Shown here: positions 58,086-64,000 of the stretch, in pieces | Numbering within the stretch: the first letter of the stretch is position 1 | How the letters are laid out: each line of letters begins with the position of its first letter | Assembly (NCBI RefSeq): GCF_001723175.1 | Contig: NC_064655.1 | Span: 2,232,001 to 2,296,000 of the forward strand | Direction of reading: 5' to 3' | Source: Penicillium oxalicum | Taxonomy: Eukaryota; Ascomycota; Eurotiomycetes; Eurotiales; Aspergillaceae | DNA: 64,000 nucleotides | Position numbers and translations under genes: made by a program | Notes under the pieces: model-generated | The model's input: the letters and a program-made list of their open reading frames with translations, nothing else | What the model was told of the DNA's origin: nothing | Databases searched by the model: none

Positions 58086-58217
58086 ATGATTCGATCGCAG
58101 ACTGACTTTAAGCGCCCTGCAGATCCCGACCCATTCAGTTTCGATCGCGCAATACCGGATCGGGAAATTCTAAGCTCGATCGATCTGCCCACCCTCTCAC
58201 AGATCCTTGTCCCGTGA
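58086..58217 (+). promoter_or_regulatory. Candidate upstream open reading frame of YPD1
   Basis: An ATG at 58086 opens a 43-codon frame that closes with TGA at 58215-58217, 66 bases before the YPD1 start. If the transcript begins upstream of 58086, it would be translated first and could lower YPD1 output. The transcription start is not visible in sequence. Confidence 0.3.
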
Positions 58218-58283
58218 TCTCAGTGATCCTGCTTTTCCTTGGAGCTTCCCCTGCAGTTCTCCACCCCTACACTCTCCGCTGCC

Positions 58284-58759
58284 ATGGCCCCCGCCGACAG
58301 AACAGAGGTGAGCACATTCCCGCTGCCCCCTCCCCCTCCCCCCTCGTGGTCGAATCGAGGAGGGTCCCGTCCCGCCTCTGCATTTATGAGCGTCATGAAA
58401 GGGGGGAGGGTTTCCCGAACTCGAAAAAGAAGGATCCTGTGAACTGACGCCGTCCTCTCCGACCGACCAGGCCAGGGCTGCCCCACCCAAGCTCTCCGAT
58501 GTGAGGGACCTCATCGATGAGAGCACGTTTGAGCAAATCATGGAGATGGACGATGACGACGACTGTGATTTCAGCAGAGGTATCGTCTACGGCTTCTTCG
58601 ACCAGGCCAAATCTACCTTTACCAACATCAAGACTGCTCTGTAAGTGGCTGCCTGGCTCAACCCCGACTCCCCTCCACCTTCCTCATGCCTTCCCGCCGG
58701 CCGTTCCATCGATATCGGGCTACCTAATCTACCCCCTCACCATACGTCATGACACCCTT

Positions 58760-58803
<44 letters not shown>

Positions 58804-59339
58804 TCCTTGCCACTCAGTGATCAACCCCGCCATCAAGCGAGAATACCGTCTTCTAACCATCCCGGTACAGTGAGAAGAAGGATCTGGAAGAGCTCTCCCA
58901 GCTGGGGCATTTCTTGAAGGGTTCTTCTGCTACCCTGGGCCTGATTCACGTTCGTGACGGCTGTGAGAAGATCCAACACTTTGGCAATGGATTGGAGGAA
59001 AACGGCTCGGGCAAGCTCGCCGACGATGTCGCCCTGAAGAATATCGAGAAGACTTTGAAGGAGGTCGAGGTCGAATACGCCAAGGTGGAGAAGTTCCTGC
59101 GTCGATTCTACGGCGAGGAAGTTCAGGATGAGCCTGAGCCCCAGCCCGAGCCCCAGCCCGAACCCAAGGAAGAGAAACCTGCCGTGGTCTCGGAAAAGGC
59201 ACCTGCTAAACCGTTGGAGAATGGTTCTGATAAGGGGCCTGAGAAGGAGAAGGTAAAGGCGGAAGAAAAGTCTACAGAGCCGGCCAAGAATCATGTCACC
59301 GATCAGAAGTCCAAAGTGGACGAGGAGTCGAAGAAATAA
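58284..59339 (+). CDS. ypd1: Histidine-containing phosphotransfer protein YPD1
   Basis: Three exons: 58284-58307, 58471-58640 and 58871-59339, joining in phase to 220 residues. Ypd1 relays phosphate from hybrid histidine kinases to the response regulators Ssk1 and Skn7 in osmotic and oxidative stress signalling. The first exon codes only eight residues (MAPADRTE). The HPt domain is a four-helix bundle, and the phosphorylated His is H78 in LGHFLKGSSATLG. The helix before it begins with FEQIMEMDDDDDCDFSRG, as in fungal Ypd1. After about residue 138 comes a charged tail rich in Pro, Glu and Lys with Pro-Glu-Pro-Gln repeats, longer than the core domain needs. The second intron (230 bases) carries a long TC repeat. 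Start chosen for the ACCATGG-like context and the family fit. Confidence 0.95.
58763..58800 (+). repeat. (TC)19 microsatellite in YPD1 intron 2
   Basis: An uninterrupted TC dinucleotide run of 38 bases inside the second intron, 71 bases before the acceptor. It may act as an extended pyrimidine tract and is expected to vary in length between strains. Confidence 0.85.
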
Positions 59340-62300
59340 ATCGCTCATCTCCCTCTCTCTCTTCTTTCTTCCCCCACCCTTTTCTTTTTTCTCTGGGGAA
59401 AATGGGCTGCATTTCATGTCCCCGCGGTCTTTGCTTTTCGCTCTTCACTCGTTGCCTGTGGACCTCCGTTCACTTTGTTATGTGACTCCAGCCATGGAGG
59501 CTCTTCCTTTTGCCAACTCTTTCAAACTCAATGATGCCCCCTTCGACCTTCTCCATCCTGCCCTCCTCCATTTTATTCATTCTGATTAGCGACGGTTGGA
59601 GCATTGCCGAGGGCCTCGCTGCCTAATGCCCTTTTTTTCATCAAACTCTGTCCCCTCTCACACTTGCCTTCTTACCACCTGAGTTCCTCCGCCTTATTTT
59701 TCTTTTTCTTTTGAACCTACATTGTTTCTTCTCCCCGACTCTTCCTCTTTCCGTCGATCATTTTCCCGGTGATGTCACCCAAAACTTCTAACGTACATAT
59801 CGAATTCTTTGTGGGTTCCCCGATGCATACATTTTCCGCCGACGAACTTGTTATGAGCCAACGCGACATCCGAACGGGCGACAATCACGATCATGGGTGA
59901 TGGTTAATGTTGTGATCCCACGCGAATATGCGGGGGCATAAGAAAGGTGCAGCCGTTAGTAGCAAGCTGATTCATTTACCGCTCGTGGTTTTTTTCAAGT
60001 TGTCGCCGGGTGGGAAGGATTGTGTGGCTTATTTCCTCGGGGTGGGAACCAGACCGGACTTATCACGAAACGACAGTGACCCCGCCGATCCTCCTGGTGA
60101 GGTCGAATCTCCAGTGTTTTTGGTATCGAGTTGCAATCCCTTTGCATGGATTGGATGACTTTCTAGGCGCGCGCCCCCCCCCCCCCTCTTTGCTTCTTTC
60201 CCCTTTGTTGCGTCGGCTTGTGATAATGAGATATTGATCAATGGACTCGTGAGGGAAAAAGACGAGAGGAGTGTCTCACATTCAAAAGCAAGCATTCCGA
60301 GTTAATTCCAGGACTGGTAAAATAAATGAAGGTGACGCAGCGCGTGCAGCGATTTCATCTAGGCATCTTCTCAAAACACATTACATTGTCATTGGGAATG
60401 TTGTCTCCTTTGTCATCCCTCTGATAACTTTGCGAGAAATAGACTTACCTCCTAGGGCTCTTCTACTGAGATCCATTCTGATCCTCATCACTTCCCCTGC
60501 CCCCCGAGCTCCTATAGCTTCCACATCCACAAAGTCTGTCTCTCAAGGTATCTATGCGAGTACATTTAAGGAACAGTGCCCTTGCTAGTACTCTACTACA
60601 CGTATACAATCGGAGGTAGACGTGTACCAAACGACCAGACGGAACTGAGTGGACTGAATCATCAAAGAGGCTTTGGCTGGATGGCTCATTGTCGGTGTTC
60701 CACCCGTTTCCGCACCAATCGGGATGAATAAAGATGTTTTTTGGGGGGAGCGCGATGAAAAGAGGAGAAATATGGCGGGGATGGTCGGTATGGGTTTTTT
60801 CTTGTTTTTGTTTTTTTTCCCCTCTACCTGATAAAAATGGTCTATTGGAAGAGAGCGTGCGGGAGGCAGAACTGGGATGAAAAATTGGTTTATTGTCCTA
60901 TTTTTCTTTTCTCGAAGTTAACCTGTATATGGCATACTCATCCTGCCCTTGTCCAAGCGCAAGAAGAGGGCAACAGTAATGTCCCCGCCCGAGAAGAGAA
61001 GAGTGGATTGACGATTGACGATTCGATAGTGAAGGCATACTGTGACGGGTTCGGTTCGTGTTTGCGGCACGGCACGGATCGGAACGGAATGGTGCATCCC
61101 CGTTCTATAGCTTGAGGAATTGTTGTGTCTCCCAAGGCTACCAGGGTACCAAATGGGCTTTAGAAATTTCACGAGGAGAATTCGAGAAAGACCGTGCGAG
61201 GTGTGCGAGTGTATCGTAGACGAGTTAGTTGTTCGTGGGGCTGGATAGCTTGTGTGTGGAAGTTTAGTAGGGGAAAAAATGAGAATGTGAAATCGGGTAT
61301 GGTTTGTCCATCAATTGACTCGACTCGGTCGGGCTGGATGTATTGCTTGAATGGTTGTAGTAGTCTTTTATCTTCTAGTGTACTTGTTATTTTCATGACT
61401 TTCCATGAACAAAAGTTCTTGGAATCAAATAGTCCTGTCCTGCCCTGCCGGATTTAATTGCAAATCGTCTGTTGATGACGATTATGCCAAGATGGGAAAA
61501 CCTTGAAGGGCCAAGCCGTCGATCTGTAAACTTTATCACCAAGGTACCTTACCACCTTACTTCAGGACCTTTCTCAATCTACTACCGAGTACTTACTACT
61601 GTACTCACCACTTACTACTTTTGTATGCGCTCCAAACGAGGGTTTCCTCCGTCTCCACTGAACCAGGTATCCTCCCCAGCAGGCAGTCGGATGTCCCTTT
61701 GCCCTTCCGGTGCGTTTCTGTTTCGCGTCGTCCAGGTATACAGGTGGCGGAGAGGCTGTGCTATGAGCTATTCAGCCCGGACTCGGACGATCTGAATTGT
61801 GAACACATTTACTCTTCCACGTTTCACGGCAGTACCAACGGAAAAGAGACCCCGTTCGAGTTCCACATCAATCGCGATAGATATTTATGTAGAGAGGGAA
61901 ATGGGACATGTACTTTGATTTGAAAACGTTTGTTGAATAAAACTTTGTGATAGTCCTTTTGAAGTTGGAAGCCCAGATTTTGTGAGTCAGTGGAAATATA
62001 GAATTTTTGTTGATAGGTATGAAGATCATATATGTTTAACAAATGATTCGCATGTTACATCGTGAGCTCGAGCTGTCAAGGGCTACCGTCGGATTGTCCG
62101 CTCAGGTAGTTTTTTTTTGGACAAATGTACCGAGCACGAAGGTCTTTCTTTCTTGTTTTCTTCGAATAGCACTTGTACTTATAGTATCCTATCTTCAAGA
62201 AAAGAAAAGATTGTCAGTTTCTCTTCATGTCCTCAAGAATCCAGACCTCCGCGCGGTTGTCCATCCACCCGCCTCTTGCATGCATCCGTCCATCAACCTC

Positions 62301-63933
62301 GCGCCAATGGTGCCGGATATCAGTCTCGAATTCGAAAAGAATTCTTGGTCTGCTCGCGGCTGTCGCTTGTCCTTTTAGTCCTTACTACTCGACATTCGAG
62401 CTCAAACAGACATGCTTTGTGCATGCGAATTCCCGGTTTGCTGTGTCCAACCACCAATTTACAGAGATTCAGTTCGGCTTGACTCGATGTAAGATTGAGG
62501 TGAAATGAGTGACTGGAATGGATCAGGTTTACGCTGCCAGCTTTTTGAAAGGCTCGACAGTGTAGGCACTGTCACTCGAAAGTGACTCGTTTCCCTCTAT
62601 GTCTGTTAATTGTGCGTGCTTGATATTTGCGTTGGGCGATTCCAATAACAGGGCGTGGAAGAGAAATATGCACCGTGAATGGGAAAAAAGTGATATCTAA
62701 CTGCCATTGACGACATGCTTCCATTTCTCTGTGTTCTTTTGGAGCGAGAGACTGCGATCGGTCGAGTTCGAATCCATCAGACCGTTGCCACGGAAAACAG
62801 CGCATGGCACGCTGTGTTACCAGAACGCTGTGTAGCAGCAACAACAGCCACAGCCGATGGCACTTTAAACAGAGACTCAAACGACATCCTTTCGGGCATA
62901 AGCCTATCAACTCTCTTCTCTCTGGTGGTCTTATGTACTCCCGCAAGTGATGTGCAAACCGGAACAAGCCGAGCTCCATCTGCCTGCTGGACGTTTGCAC
63001 GTCTTTCCGCGCCTGCGTTTCCTCCGCGATGACCTCTTCCCGTCTTGAAGAGATTGGTCCGAGTCCTCTCGTCGACTGCCACGACTGACTCTCGAGATGG
63101 TGAGCCGTCAGTCGGAGATACCTGGTGGGTTTTATCACTTCATTCCATTAATGTCTTTCCCCGCATGTCTCATTCCTTCTCCCGCCCACATCTTGTCAAC
63201 AAGCACCTGCAGCCCTGCGCTCGGGGCGCTCGACACTTGGCTAGGGCATTGCTTAGCGGGATTGAGCGTCTCTTCTGCATCCATGTCAAAGCGAGTTCGA
63301 GTGATTCTTGAGTCGTTGCTACCCACCAGCGGCTCTGTTGTTTGATCCTTTCTTCCGACTCCCCCCCCTTTCCTTAAACCCTCTATCCTTCATCTCTCAT
63401 TCACCCGAGACTTTGATCGTTGGATCTGTCTTGGCCCGCTTTTTGAGAGTCGGACATTGGAACTGCATGAGTTTTTTTTTGCTTGGCGTGGAAAACGGTC
63501 TTGCATGAGTGGAACTGGATGAAGCAAGAGGTTGTTGAGTAGGTGGATTAGGTGAATGGTTTCAGCTCGATCATTAGATCATCATCTAGGACCAAGTTCT
63601 GCAAGACGTTTGATGACAGCTCGAGATTCTAGATATAAAGCTTCAGGATGGCTCTTGAGGGAAGCTCTTCTTTTTCTTTTTGTGTGCGTGTGTTTCGTTT
63701 TTGATTCTTACTATCACGCATGATTTTTATACTTTGGATCATCCGATCATCTTCCAAAGCTCTGCTCTCTTGAGTGAGAATACTTGTCTGTTCAAATTGA
63801 CGCATATACTCGCCGTTGCAAATCCCTCTCTACGCCACCTCTCTTGAGCTAATTGATCAATACTTGAATTTTCATTCATCAAATACTATCAACGTCCTCA
63901 TCCACAGCAACTGTCCAAGTCACCTGCATCACC
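59340..63933. other. Gene-free interval, YPD1 3' flank to the last gene
   Basis: About 4.6 kb without a supported gene. The first 500 bases are T- and C-rich, consistent with the YPD1 3' UTR. A C13 run lies at 60174-60186 next to GCGCGC. Repeated CTTACTAC-type strings occur around 61555-61620. The last few hundred bases (AT-rich, then CAACTGTCC..CACC) are promoter and leader of the gene starting at 63934, with no ATG after about 63729. Confidence 0.5.
60174..60186. repeat. C13 homopolymer
   Basis: A run of 13 C directly after GGCGCGCG in gene-free DNA. Confidence 0.8.
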
Positions 63934-64000
63934 ATGGCCCCCGTCGGTCCTCGAGTCTCCAAAGAAGAGTTCATGCACGCCCTGAACCTGAGCCCTCAAG
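63934..64000 (+). CDS. 5' end of an unidentified gene (runs off the window)
   Basis: An ATG in a good context (TCACCATGGCC) opens a frame that stays open to the window end, giving 22 codons (MAPVGPRVSKEEFMHALNLSP and on). The upstream 200 bases lack ATG and look like a leader. Too little protein is visible to name a family. Confidence 0.6.
   Translation, partial: MAPVGPRVSKEEFMHALNLSPQ

Larger units (their letters stand above)
48802..58283. other. 9.5-kb gene-poor interval
   Basis: No intact gene is supported. The first 3 kb is AT-rich and may contain further decayed coding DNA around 49100-49600. From about 52.8 kb it is more balanced and carries short palindromes (53437-53464, 53830-53845), an A-run near 54787-54799 and an AG microsatellite at 57088-57110. 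The last 2.5 kb is pyrimidine-rich and is probably promoter and long leader of the YPD1 gene. A plus-strand open frame of 226 codons at 55865-56545 is low-complexity and unlike a protein gene. Confidence 0.5.

Noticed and set aside
1..64000. CRISPR arrays, integrases or bacterial mobile elements
   Set aside because: The genes and introns are eukaryotic, and no regularly spaced repeats or recombinase-like frames were seen.

Overview
The window is nuclear DNA from a filamentous ascomycete, most likely of the Eurotiales (Aspergillus, Penicillium or Monascus type). The evidence is: protein genes split by short GT..AG introns of about 60 to 90 bases; pyrimidine-rich leaders; a fungal-type Ypd1 phosphorelay protein; a NIS1-like secreted protein; a homeodomain regulator of the kind annotated Hbx/HtfA/RfeB in Aspergillus; and a Pro/Gln-rich VWA protein family of filamentous fungi. 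There is no operon logic, and neighbours are functionally unrelated housekeeping or developmental genes. Coding exons were joined by hand from reading frame and splice sites, so exon borders are inferred and not transcript-supported.

Layout. 1-8298: no convincing gene; homopolymers and simple repeats. 8299-9762 (-): GT31/Fringe-like glycosyltransferase. 10378-10451 (-): tRNA-Asn. 11729-16729 (-): intronless P4-ATPase lipid flippase, Dnf3-like. 18908-21607 (-): Pro/Gln-rich VWA protein with a frame anomaly. 23408-24799 (+): Gfo/Idh/MocA-type protein lacking the usual EKP motif. 25515-27680 (-): SRP72. 29414-29824 (+): NIS1-like secreted protein. 30822-32467 (+): class-III aminotransferase interrupted by one in-frame stop. 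32468-38415: 5.9 kb without genes, ending in an AUG-free leader. 38416-40391 (+): homeobox regulator. 41559-42287 (-): GEP4-like phosphatase, divergent from 42840-43576 (+) Sm D3. 44378-46046 (+): Irc6/AAGAB-like adaptin-binding protein, convergent with 46508-47500 (-) PHS1 dehydratase. 47501-58283: 10.8 kb gene-poor block holding one decayed kinase-like gene. 58284-59339 (+): YPD1. 59340-63933: no gene seen. 63934 to the end (+): 5' end of an unidentified gene.

Functional themes are membrane lipids (flippase, cardiolipin-pathway phosphatase, very-long-chain fatty acid dehydratase), secretion and trafficking (SRP72, Irc6-like), splicing (Sm D3) and signalling/development (YPD1, homeobox). These are typical scattered core fungal genes, not a cluster. 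I did not find a CRISPR array, an intact transposon or a biosynthetic gene cluster. The best leads are the 1.1-kb ATG-free stretch before the homeobox gene, the paired frame shifts in the VWA gene, the single-stop aminotransferase, and the gene-poor block with a relic kinase-like gene.
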